NCBI GenBank assembly: GCA_934654815.1
Contig: CAKUGU010000031.1
Span: 1 to 28,654 of the forward strand
DNA from: an uncultured Ellagibacter sp.
GTDB lineage: Bacteria > Actinomycetota > Coriobacteriia > Coriobacteriales > Eggerthellaceae
Direction: 5' to 3'
DNA: 28,654 nt
The position numbers were made by a program, and so were the translations under genes. Position 1 is the first letter of the stretch, and each line of letters opens with the position of its first letter. Below are positions 14,815 to 21,642 of this stretch, piece by piece. The notes beneath the pieces are model-generated. The model saw only the letters and a list, made by a program, of their open reading frames with translations. It was not told the origin of the DNA and made no database searches.

Positions 14815-14880
14815 GATAAGCTCCCCTTTACCTTACCCGGTCAAGAATACTCCAACCAGGCGAATAAGGGGAGCCTATCG
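14814..14880 (-). promoter_or_regulatory. Shine-Dalgarno-sequestering inverted repeat of the SLC13 gene
   Basis: On the minus strand, CGATAGGCTCCCCTT (14880-14866) pairs with AAGGGGAGCTTATCG (14828-14814): 15 bp with one G-U, loop of 37 bases. The downstream arm contains the ribosome binding site and reaches the first base of the GTG start. A leader transcribed from upstream of 14880 would have translation blocked unless this stem opens. Confidence 0.55.
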
Positions 14881-14968
14881 TTGCGCGCTTGGGGCTTTCC
14901 GCGCCCGGCGCGCACGAGCTCAATCGCCATGCGATCGGGTATCGAAGCCCTTCGCAGAAACGTCGCCC

Positions 14969-15808
14969 TTAGCTTTCCATGCCTTCGACGATGCCCTCGA
15001 TGAGGCTGCAGAACTTCGGCTCGGCGACGCGCGCCACCTCGAACACTTCGGTGTCGCTCGGAGAAGCGCCTTCGACGCCCGCGGCCATGTTCGACACGAG
15101 CGAGATGCCGAGCACGCGCATGCCGACGTGGCGCGCCGCGATGACTTCCTCGCACACGCTCATGGCGACGGTGTCGGCGCCCCAAGCGCGGAACGCGCGG
15201 ATCTCGGCGGGCGTTTCGAAGCTCGGCCCCAAAAGCCCCAGGTAAACGCCCTCTTGAACCGCGACGCCGCGTTGGTCGGCCACCTTATGGGCAAGCTTGC
15301 GCAGCTCAGGGTCGTAGGCATCGGTCATCGAGAAGAACCGGAACGCGATGCCGTCGGGCTCGGTGCCGACGACAGGGTTTCGCCCGGTGAAGTTGATGTG
15401 GTCGCTCATGATGCAGAACTCGCCCGGCGTGTAGCTCTCGTTGATGGCGCCCGCCGCGTTGGTCGTGATCAGCGCCTCCACTCCGAGCTTGTGCATGAGC
15501 CAGATGGGAAACGCCACCTCCTGCGGGGTGTTCCCTTCGTAGCCGTGCAGCCGGCCCTGCATGGCAATCACACATTTACCGCCAATGTTTCCGCAGATGA
15601 AGCGGCCTTTATGACCCGTCGCTGTGCTCTTCTTCATATGAGGAACCTCACCGAAGGGCACGATTTCCGCGTCCTCGATCTTCTCGCCCAAAGGACCGAG
15701 CCCCGATCCGAGCACGATGCCGACCTTCGGGGCACGACCGCCCAAACGCTCACGCAGGACGCGCGCCGCCTCTTCCAGCTGCGCCTTGAGCGCGTTTTCC
15801 TCTGCCAT
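14969..15808 (-). CDS. Purine nucleoside phosphorylase (trimeric, PNP-I type)
   Basis: A 279-aa enzyme that splits purine (deoxy)nucleosides with phosphate to the base and (deoxy)ribose 1-phosphate. Seen motifs: VLGSGLGPLGEKIED (phosphate loop), GHKGRFICG, QGRLHGYEGNTPQEVAFP, TNAAGAIN, LLGPSFETPAEIR, and the base-recognition end ISLVSNMAAG with the conserved Asn of 6-oxopurine enzymes. MSVCEEV replaces the commoner MSTVPEV, with a cysteine near the active site. Length is normal for the low-molecular-mass class. The start at 15808 has GAGGTTCCT upstream. It is monocistronic between terminators, with a dyad over its presumed -10. It would feed purine bases from nucleosides and fits functionally with the NCS1 permease. 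Confidence 0.9.
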   Translation of the reverse strand: MAEENALKAQLEEAARVLRERLGGRAPKVGIVLGSGLGPLGEKIEDAEIVPFGEVPHMKKSTATGHKGRFICGNIGGKCVIAMQGRLHGYEGNTPQEVAFPIWLMHKLGVEALITTNAAGAINESYTPGEFCIMSDHINFTGRNPVVGTEPDGIAFRFFSMTDAYDPELRKLAHKVADQRGVAVQEGVYLGLLGPSFETPAEIRAFRAWGADTVAMSVCEEVIAARHVGMRVLGISLVSNMAAGVEGASPSDTEVFEVARVAEPKFCSLIEGIVEGMES

Positions 15809-15835
15809 AGGAACCTCGATTCGCTAGACCATGTC

Positions 15836-15857
15836 GAATAGTAGTACGGCTATTCTA
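15836..15857 (-). promoter_or_regulatory. Candidate -10 and overlapping dyad of the PNP gene
   Basis: Minus-strand TAGAAT (15852-15857) resembles a -10 box. It overlaps the dyad GAATAG-N8-CTATTC (15836-15841 with 15850-15855). No -35 is seen. It suggests a repressor site at the promoter. Confidence 0.35.
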
Positions 15858-15865
15858 ACGCAGAA

Positions 15866-15901
15866 ACGCCCCGGCGCGCCGTCTTGGGCACGCCAGGGCG
15901 T
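15866..15901 (-). terminator. Rho-independent terminator of the CapD-type gene
   Basis: An 11-bp stem with one G-U (plus ACGCCCCGGCG / CGCCAGGGCGT, 14-base loop), followed on the minus strand by TTTCTG. It is 49 bases after the stop at 15950. Confidence 0.7.
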
Positions 15902-15949
15902 CCTATCCGCAAAGCGCGCGACTCCACGCCGCGCGCGGAAGCCGAAAGC

Positions 15950-17776
15950 CTAGCGGTTCTTCGTAAAGTGATACGTCGGCACCGCCTCCTCGAGGATGCG
16001 GATCGCCTCCTCATCGGATTTGGCGATGGCGCTTTGAAGCTCATCGAGCTTCGCTGCAACCTGCTCGTGGCTGATTTCCTGCCCCTGCGAGATCATGATG
16101 GAATGGTTGCTCGTGGGAAGGGTCTTCTCCTCGTCCATGAGCAGCTCCTCGTACATCTTCTCGCCGTCGCGCAGGCCAGTGTAGGTGATGCTCACGTGCG
16201 CGCCGGAAAGGCGGATGAGGTTCTTCGCCAAATCGGCGATCTTCACCGGCTCACCCATGTCGAGCACGAAGATCTCGCCGCCCTTCGCCATGCCGCCCGC
16301 CTGGATGACGAGCTGCACCGCCTCGGGGATGGTCATGAAGAACCGCTCGATGTCCGGGTCGGTCACCGTGACAGGGCCGCCCGCTGCGATCTGTTTCTTG
16401 AACAGGGGAATCACGCTGCCGTTGCTGCCGAGCACGTTGCCAAAGCGCACCGCGGCGAACACGGTCTTCGACGTGTGCGCGTAATACTGCATGACCATCT
16501 CGCCCATGCGCTTCGTGGCGCCCATAACGCTCGTCGGGTTCACGGCCTTGTCGGTGGAGATGAACGTGAAATGCTCGACCCCGAACGCATCGGCGGCGCG
16601 GACGACGTTGAGCGTGCCGAACACGTTGTTTTCGATGGCTTCGCGCGGGCACACCTCCATGAGCGGGACGTGCTTGTGCGCCGCGGCGTGGAACACCACC
16701 GAGGGATGGTACTTCTCGAACAGCTCGGTCACACGGCGATCGTTGCAGATGCTGCCGATCTCGATATCGACTTCAAGGTCGCTGTACTCGCGCAGAAGCT
16801 CCTGGCGAAGCATGTAGGCGTCGTTTTCGCAGATGTCGAAGATGATGATGCGGCGCGGCGCCACCTTCGCCAATTGGCGGCACAGCTCGCTTCCGATCGA
16901 CCCGCCGCCGCCCGTGACGAGCACCGTCTCGCCCGCGACATAGGCGTATGCGATGCGCATGTCGAGCTGGATTTCCTCACGGCCCAACAGGTCGGTCACG
17001 TCGACGTCGCGCAGGGCCACGTCGCCGAGCTCGTCGATGCGCAGATCGCGGATGTTCGGCAGCGTCTTGAGCGTGCAATCAGTTTTCGTGCACACCTTGT
17101 AGATGCGCTTGCGCTCGCTCGGCGTCGCCGAGGGGATGGCCACGACGATCTGCTGGATGTCGTACTTGTTCACGAGCGCGATGATGTCGTCGGTCGAGCC
17201 CTCCACCTTCACGCCGTGGATGCGCAGGCCCCGCTTGGTCGGATCGTCGTCAGTCGCGACGATAGGGATGCCCGGCATGTTCGGGTCCTTCGTGGACATG
17301 CGGTTGATGGTGAGCGAACCCGTTTCGCCGGCGCCGACGACGAGGGTGCGGGGGCGTTCCATGTCGCTGCCAGAGAACGCGCGCTTGCGACGGCGCATGA
17401 TGCGCCACACCATGCGGTAGGCCCCCATGATGAACACGAGCAGGATGGCCGACCCGATGAAGACGCGAATAGGAAGACGTACGTCGATGATCCACAGGAA
17501 CACAGCCCCGACCAGGGTAGACAGCACGACGGAGAACACGACCTGAATAGCCTCGTCGACGCTCGCGTATTCCCAAAGGTTGTTGTACAGGCGGAAGGCG
17601 CCCATCATGGCGACGTTGATGACCGCCAAGATACCAAGGATGAAGAAGATCTCGTTGCTCACGAACACTTCGTCGTAGACGTTCGTGAGCATAGAAGCCA
17701 GCCAATACGCCACGTACGTGGCGATGATATCGAGAAGCACCAAAGGCGCGGTGCGCTTCGCTATATGCAAATCCAT
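15950..17776 (-). CDS. Membrane nucleotide-sugar 4,6-dehydratase (CapD/WbpM-like)
   Basis: A 608-aa protein for surface polysaccharide or glycan synthesis. The N-terminal ~120 residues hold four membrane helices (first: APLVLLDIIATYVAYWLASM). Next is a Rossmann-like CoA/nucleotide-binding-type domain (VVGAGETGSLTINRM). The C-terminal short-chain dehydrogenase domain has TGGGGSIGSELCRQL (NAD, near residue 290) and STDKAVNPTSVMGATKRMGE (near 405), as in UDP-GlcNAc 4,6-dehydratases of this family; whether it also epimerises is not clear. The ATG at 17776 follows GTGAGGACACGC; a GTG at 17824 in frame lacks a ribosome binding site. A monocistronic unit with its own terminator. Confidence 0.85.
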   Translation of the reverse strand: MDLHIAKRTAPLVLLDIIATYVAYWLASMLTNVYDEVFVSNEIFFILGILAVINVAMMGAFRLYNNLWEYASVDEAIQVVFSVVLSTLVGAVFLWIIDVRLPIRVFIGSAILLVFIMGAYRMVWRIMRRRKRAFSGSDMERPRTLVVGAGETGSLTINRMSTKDPNMPGIPIVATDDDPTKRGLRIHGVKVEGSTDDIIALVNKYDIQQIVVAIPSATPSERKRIYKVCTKTDCTLKTLPNIRDLRIDELGDVALRDVDVTDLLGREEIQLDMRIAYAYVAGETVLVTGGGGSIGSELCRQLAKVAPRRIIIFDICENDAYMLRQELLREYSDLEVDIEIGSICNDRRVTELFEKYHPSVVFHAAAHKHVPLMEVCPREAIENNVFGTLNVVRAADAFGVEHFTFISTDKAVNPTSVMGATKRMGEMVMQYYAHTSKTVFAAVRFGNVLGSNGSVIPLFKKQIAAGGPVTVTDPDIERFFMTIPEAVQLVIQAGGMAKGGEIFVLDMGEPVKIADLAKNLIRLSGAHVSITYTGLRDGEKMYEELLMDEEKTLPTSNHSIMISQGQEISHEQVAAKLDELQSAIAKSDEEAIRILEEAVPTYHFTKNR

Positions 17777-17829
17777 GCGTGTCCTCACTCGGATGTAAGC
17801 GGCCTTGGGAAGCCGCATCGACACAACCT

Positions 17830-17845
17830 ATTGATTGTAATCGAT
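17830..17845 (-). promoter_or_regulatory. Candidate -10 and dyad upstream of the CapD-type gene
   Basis: Minus-strand TACAAT (17834-17839) lies within the imperfect palindrome ATTGATTGTAATCGAT (17830-17845). The -35 (TTTTCA, 15-base spacer) is poor. It would give a ~50-base leader before the ATG at 17776. Confidence 0.35.
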
Positions 17846-17899
17846 AGCGAAAGGTGAAAAGCATATTGCAGAAGAACTGCACGGTGAAGCGCGCTGTCC

Positions 17900-18007
17900 G
17901 CCCTCGGGACGGAGAGCCCCCGCTACCGCTTCGCAGCCTGCAGTTGCCCCGCTTGGATATGCGCCAACTTCTGAGGCGCGGTAACGGGGGCTCTCCGTCC
18001 CGAGGGC
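17900..18007 (+). repeat. Hairpin element, copy 1 (plus orientation)
   Basis: Outer arms 17900-17929 and 17978-18007 are complementary over 30 bases with one mismatch. Inside is the core CGCTTCGCAGCCT (17927-17939), a 20-base variable spacer, then a segment (17960-17980) containing GCGCCAACTTCTGAGGCGC, itself a short hairpin. The same core with the same 20-base spacing occurs in inverted orientation in copy 2. No gene is visible from 17777 to 18160. Confidence 0.75.
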
Positions 18008-18037
18008 TGCCTTTGCTTCAATCGGATATTCGCAAGT

Positions 18038-18139
18038 CCGCCTGCGCCCCGCCTTCTTCATCGCGCCTCAGAAGTTGGCGCAGTCACAATCTGATTTCTT
18101 GTAGGCTGCGAAGCGATGAGGGAGGCGGGGCGCAGGCGG
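18038..18139 (-). repeat. Hairpin element, copy 2 (minus orientation)
   Basis: Outer arms 18038-18064 and 18113-18139 are complementary over 27 bases with two G-T positions; their sequence is unrelated to the arms of copy 1. The minus strand carries the same core: CGCTTCGCAGCCT (18115-18103), a 20-base spacer of different sequence, and the same 21-base segment (18082-18062). It begins 22 bases after the YgiQ-family stop. Confidence 0.75.
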
Positions 18140-18160
18140 GCGCCAGGACACCGAAAACGC

Positions 18161-20269
18161 TCAGCGGTGATTCTTCCCCTGGCCCTTATTACGGCCCGTT
18201 CTATTCCCCCGCGCCTCAGACGCGCTCCGACCGCGATGCGTCTGGTCGCCCTTGTGCTTCTGCGATGTCGCATGGGCGTGCGCACCCTGACCCTTTTTGC
18301 GCTCTCGGCACGCCCGATTTCCCTGATCGCTCGATTTCTCGGGTTTCACCAGGCATTTCTTGTCGTATCCGATAAGGTCGGTGCGCCCGGCTTTCACAAG
18401 CGCCTCGCGCACGAGCTCGCGATTCTTCGGATCGCGGTACTGGATGAGCGCGCGCTGCAGCGCCTTCTCGTGCGGGTTCTTCGACACGTAGACGGGCTCC
18501 ATCGTGCGCGGATCGACACCGGTGTAGTACATCACCGTGGCAAGGCTCCCCGGCGTGGGGTAGAAGTCCGACACCTGCTCGGGGTTGAAGCCCATGTCCC
18601 GCACGAACTCGGCGAGCTCGACCGCTTCTTTCATGGTCGAGCCGGGATGCGAGGACATGAGGTACGGCACGATGAACTGCTTCTTGCCGGCGCGGGCGTT
18701 CTCCTCTTCGAACAAGCGGACGAACTGCTCGTAGATCGCGTGGTCGGGCTTTCCCATGCAGGAAAGCACGCCATGCGAGACGTGCTCGGGCGCCACGCGC
18801 AGCTGGCCGCTCACGTGATGTTCGGCAAGCTCGCGCACGAATTCGCGGCCGTGCGTTTTGTCGAGCATGACGTAGTCGAAGCGGATACCCGAGCGCACGA
18901 ATACCTTCTTCACCCCAGGAATCTCGCGAAGGCGCCTGAGAAGCTTCAGATAGTCGGAATGGTCGGCGATGAGCTTCTTGCACGGCTCGGGCGCCAAGCA
19001 GCGCCGCCCGCGGCAGGCGCCGTGGTCGACCTGCTTTCGGCACGCGGGCGCGCGGAAATTCGCCGTCGGGCCGCCCACGTCGTGGATGTAACCCTTGAAG
19101 TCAGGGTCGTGCGTCATCTCTTCCGCCTCGGCGAGAAGCGATTCATGGCTTCTGACCTGCACAACGCGTCCCTCGTGGAACGTGAGCGCGCAGAACGCGC
19201 ATTCGCCAAAGCATCCGCGGTTGCTCGTGAGCGAGAACTTCACCTCGCGGATGGCGGGAACGCCCCCGGCGGCTTCGTAGTCGGGATGGTAGGTGCGCGC
19301 GAAGGGCAGGCGGTAGACCGCATCGAGCTCGGGCGTGGTCAAAGGCGCGCTCGGCGGGTTCTGCACGACGAACTCGTGGTCGGAATACGGTTCGACAAGG
19401 CGCTTCGCCGTCACGTGATCGCTGTTCGCGTACTGCACGGCGAAGCTTCGTGCGTAGGCGAGCTTGTCGGCGCGCATATCGTCGTAGCTCGGCAGGATTT
19501 CCGCGTCGTACACGTGCTCGAGCGACTTCGTCTTGTACACCGTACCGTCGATGAAGGTGATGTCGGAGATGGCAAGCCCCGACGCGAGCGCATCGGCTAT
19601 CTCCACGATAGAGCGCTCCCCCATGCCGTACGACACGAGATCGGCGCCCGAATCAAGCAGGATCGACCGCTTGAGGGAGTCGGACCAATAGTCGTAGTGC
19701 GCAAGGCGGCGAAGGCTCGCCTCGATGCCGCCGATGATGATGGGCACGTCCTTGTAAACGCGCCGGATGAGGTTCGAATACACCACCGTGGCATGGTTGG
19801 GACGCAATCCCCCTTCCCCACCAGGGGAAAAAGCGTCGGAGTGGCGGCGCTTCTTGGCGACGGTGTAGTGGTTCACCATGGAATCCATGTTGCCGGAACT
19901 CACGAGGAAACCGAGCCGCGGGCGCCCGAGCGCCTGGACGCTCTTCTCGTCGCGCCAATCGGGCTGCGCGATCACGCCGACCTTGTAGTGGTTCGCCTCG
20001 AGCAGGCGCGTGATGATGGCCGCGCCGAACGACGAGTGGTCCACATAGGCATCGCCCGACACGTACACGAAGTCGCATTCATCCCAGCCGCGCGCCTCCA
20101 TGTCGGCTCGGTTCACGGGAAGGAACCGCTTCCGCAGCTCGGCGGGATTTGGGGCGGCGGGCTTCGGCGCAGGCGTGGCAGAACGGTGCCTTTGTCCCTT
20201 TCGCCCGTTCCTGTTATGCCGTTTCTGCCCACCCTGCTCGTTGGGCCTGTGCTTGCCGTTGCTTCCCAT
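18161..20269 (-). CDS. YgiQ-family radical SAM protein
   Basis: A 702-aa protein of the conserved YgiQ family, function not established. The N-terminal domain (residues ~50-200, with VSGDAYVDHSSFGAAIITRL) is the family's UPF0313 part. The radical SAM cluster is C-x3-C-x2-C in RGCFGECAFCAL near residue 350. The conserved continuation includes DVGGPTANF, RHRPC-like cysteine segment and SSHPGST. It ends in a ~60-residue, strongly basic low-complexity tail rich in Lys, Gly, Arg, His and Gln, which may bind nucleic acid. The ATG at 20269 overlaps the stop of the kinase gene by one base (TGATG), indicating translational coupling; a GTG two codons earlier is the alternative. Confidence 0.9.
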   Translation of the reverse strand: MGSNGKHRPNEQGGQKRHNRNGRKGQRHRSATPAPKPAAPNPAELRKRFLPVNRADMEARGWDECDFVYVSGDAYVDHSSFGAAIITRLLEANHYKVGVIAQPDWRDEKSVQALGRPRLGFLVSSGNMDSMVNHYTVAKKRRHSDAFSPGGEGGLRPNHATVVYSNLIRRVYKDVPIIIGGIEASLRRLAHYDYWSDSLKRSILLDSGADLVSYGMGERSIVEIADALASGLAISDITFIDGTVYKTKSLEHVYDAEILPSYDDMRADKLAYARSFAVQYANSDHVTAKRLVEPYSDHEFVVQNPPSAPLTTPELDAVYRLPFARTYHPDYEAAGGVPAIREVKFSLTSNRGCFGECAFCALTFHEGRVVQVRSHESLLAEAEEMTHDPDFKGYIHDVGGPTANFRAPACRKQVDHGACRGRRCLAPEPCKKLIADHSDYLKLLRRLREIPGVKKVFVRSGIRFDYVMLDKTHGREFVRELAEHHVSGQLRVAPEHVSHGVLSCMGKPDHAIYEQFVRLFEEENARAGKKQFIVPYLMSSHPGSTMKEAVELAEFVRDMGFNPEQVSDFYPTPGSLATVMYYTGVDPRTMEPVYVSKNPHEKALQRALIQYRDPKNRELVREALVKAGRTDLIGYDKKCLVKPEKSSDQGNRACRERKKGQGAHAHATSQKHKGDQTHRGRSASEARGNRTGRNKGQGKNHR

Positions 20270-21210
20270 CAGCACGCCCCCGAAGCGAAGGCCGGGGCCG
20301 CGACACGGAGCGCACGCGGCGCGATCGACACATAGAAGTGCGTGCCGAGCAGCTTCTCGCCGTCAATCTGCACAGCAAGCGGGCTTTCGAACCGAATGTC
20401 CAAGCTGCGCGCACGGCGAAGCTCCACCTTGTCGAAACGCGTATGGCGCCCCTCTTTCGCCAGCAGGAAGATGAAGGTCGCAGCCGCACGCGAAAGCGGC
20501 GGGTGCGCGATGCAGAGGTCGAATGCGCCATCGGTCGGGTCGGCGTCGGGGCAGATTTTGAATCCGCCGCCGTACGTCTGCCCTATCTGCACGGCGAACA
20601 GGTACGACGAGCCCGCTTCCGCCGGCGCGCCGTCGAACGACGCCTCGTAGCGGCACGTGTCGAGATGATGGAGCAGCTGGTCGATACCCGCCTGAAGGTA
20701 CAGCATGGTGCCCGTCTTGCCCGTGCGGACGCGCCGCTCGACGGTGTCGAGCGCGATCGCCGCGTCGAGCCCGAACGACAGCGTCTCCAAGAACCAGCGG
20801 TCGTTGCAGCGCCCCACGTCAAACGCGCGAAACGGCGTGTCGATGAGCTGGAGCACCGCATCGTCGAGCGACTTCGCCATGCCGAGCGTGCGCGCGTAAT
20901 CGTTTCCCGAGCCGACGGGGAGAAGCCCGAACGCCGGGCGCTGCACCTCGGGCACGCGCATAAGGCCGTTCGCAGCCTCGTTCGCCACGCCGTCGCCGCC
21001 CAGCGCGACCACGAAATCGAACCCGTCATGCACCGACTGCTCGGCAAGTTCACACGCCTGACCTGCGCGTTCAGTGAGAACAAGCGTGGCTGTGCCTTCG
21101 CCTAAGGCGGATGCGAGCAGTGCCTTGGTGCGCATAGCGGCCGCACGTCCCAGGCCGTTTTGCGCCACCGGGTTCGCGATGAGGAGAAGTTTGTTGAAGT
21201 ATCGAGTCAT
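20269..21210 (-). CDS. Diacylglycerol/lipid kinase family protein (DagK/YegS-like)
   Basis: A 313-aa cytoplasmic kinase that phosphorylates a lipid (diacylglycerol or similar) at the membrane. Motifs: LLLIANPVAQNG at the N-terminus, the nucleotide-binding ALGGDGVANEAANGL, and PVGSGNDYARTLG, all in family order; the C-terminal beta-rich half includes DGAFDLCI and IDGEKL. The ATG at 21210 has no ribosome binding site, but a perfect TATAAT ends 7 bases before it. The transcript therefore probably starts at the ATG itself (leaderless). Its stop overlaps the YgiQ-family start, so the two form one operon. An ATG at 21219 lies inside the -10 box and is unlikely. Confidence 0.85.
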   Translation of the reverse strand: MTRYFNKLLLIANPVAQNGLGRAAAMRTKALLASALGEGTATLVLTERAGQACELAEQSVHDGFDFVVALGGDGVANEAANGLMRVPEVQRPAFGLLPVGSGNDYARTLGMAKSLDDAVLQLIDTPFRAFDVGRCNDRWFLETLSFGLDAAIALDTVERRVRTGKTGTMLYLQAGIDQLLHHLDTCRYEASFDGAPAEAGSSYLFAVQIGQTYGGGFKICPDADPTDGAFDLCIAHPPLSRAAATFIFLLAKEGRHTRFDKVELRRARSLDIRFESPLAVQIDGEKLLGTHFYVSIAPRALRVAAPAFASGAC

Positions 21211-21217
21211 GGCGAAC

Positions 21218-21242
21218 ATTATACGGCAGAACCCGCTGCCGT
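21218..21242 (-). promoter_or_regulatory. Leaderless-type promoter of the lipid kinase gene with dyad in the spacer
   Basis: Minus-strand -10 TATAAT at 21218-21223; the ATG at 21210 is at the expected +1. A perfect 7-bp dyad ACGGCAG-N6-CTGCCGT (21223-21242) occupies the spacer upstream of the -10, and no good -35 is present. It suggests repressor or MerR-type control. Confidence 0.5.
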
Positions 21243-21297
21243 TGCGCCGCCCTCCGGTAGCGCGGCCCGCGATATAACGCCAGGGGCCGATTTCTGA

Positions 21298-21431
21298 CAA
21301 CTATCGCGAATTTAGGGTAGGCCAAGCGCGATTCCGGCCTTCCACGCCCCGTGCGTCTGAACGTTTTGCCTGGTCGCGGCATTCGACGCGCAGGCAGAGC
21401 TCGACCACCTACCCTAAATTCAAAATAGTTG
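21298..21431. repeat. 134-bp element with 24-base terminal inverted repeats (MITE-like)
   Basis: Arms 21298-21321 and 21408-21431 match at 21 of 24 positions (outer CAACTAT and inner GAATTTAGGGTAGG are perfect; the 3-base middle differs). The ~86-base interior has no gene. It sits between the lipid kinase promoter and the trigger-factor terminator. The rest of 21243-21524 holds nothing else I can name. Confidence 0.65.
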
Positions 21432-21524
21432 GTCGAAACACGCCTTCGGACGTTTTCGCGAAGCCCAACACAGCCGCGCGACGAAGAGAAAGCGGTAATC
21501 CATTCCCAAACAGCACCAAAAAAG

Positions 21525-21552
21525 AAGGGTACCGCATCGAAACGGTACCCTT
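21525..21552 (-). terminator. Rho-independent terminator of the trigger-factor-like gene
   Basis: A perfect 10-bp stem AAGGGTACCG / CGGTACCCTT with an 8-base loop, followed on the minus strand by CTTTTTTTGG. It is 90 bases after the stop. Confidence 0.9.
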
Positions 21553-21642
21553 CACGTTCAATGGGCGCAACGCGGAGCCGCATACCCCACATCGCCTTCG
21601 CCCAGCATGGCATGTCGACACGGCAAGCGCTGCCGACCTTGC

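Noticed and set aside
17828..18061. 77-codon minus-strand frame through the hairpin elements
   Set aside because: It is composed of the repeat arms, has no ribosome binding site and no similarity that I recognise.
17900..18139. CRISPR array or integron attC site
   Set aside because: Only two copies, inverted rather than direct, and no GTTRRRY/RYYYAAC boxes.
18116..20335. 739-codon plus-strand frame
   Set aside because: Antisense to the YgiQ-family gene and starts in the hairpin element; low-complexity basic/acidic mix.
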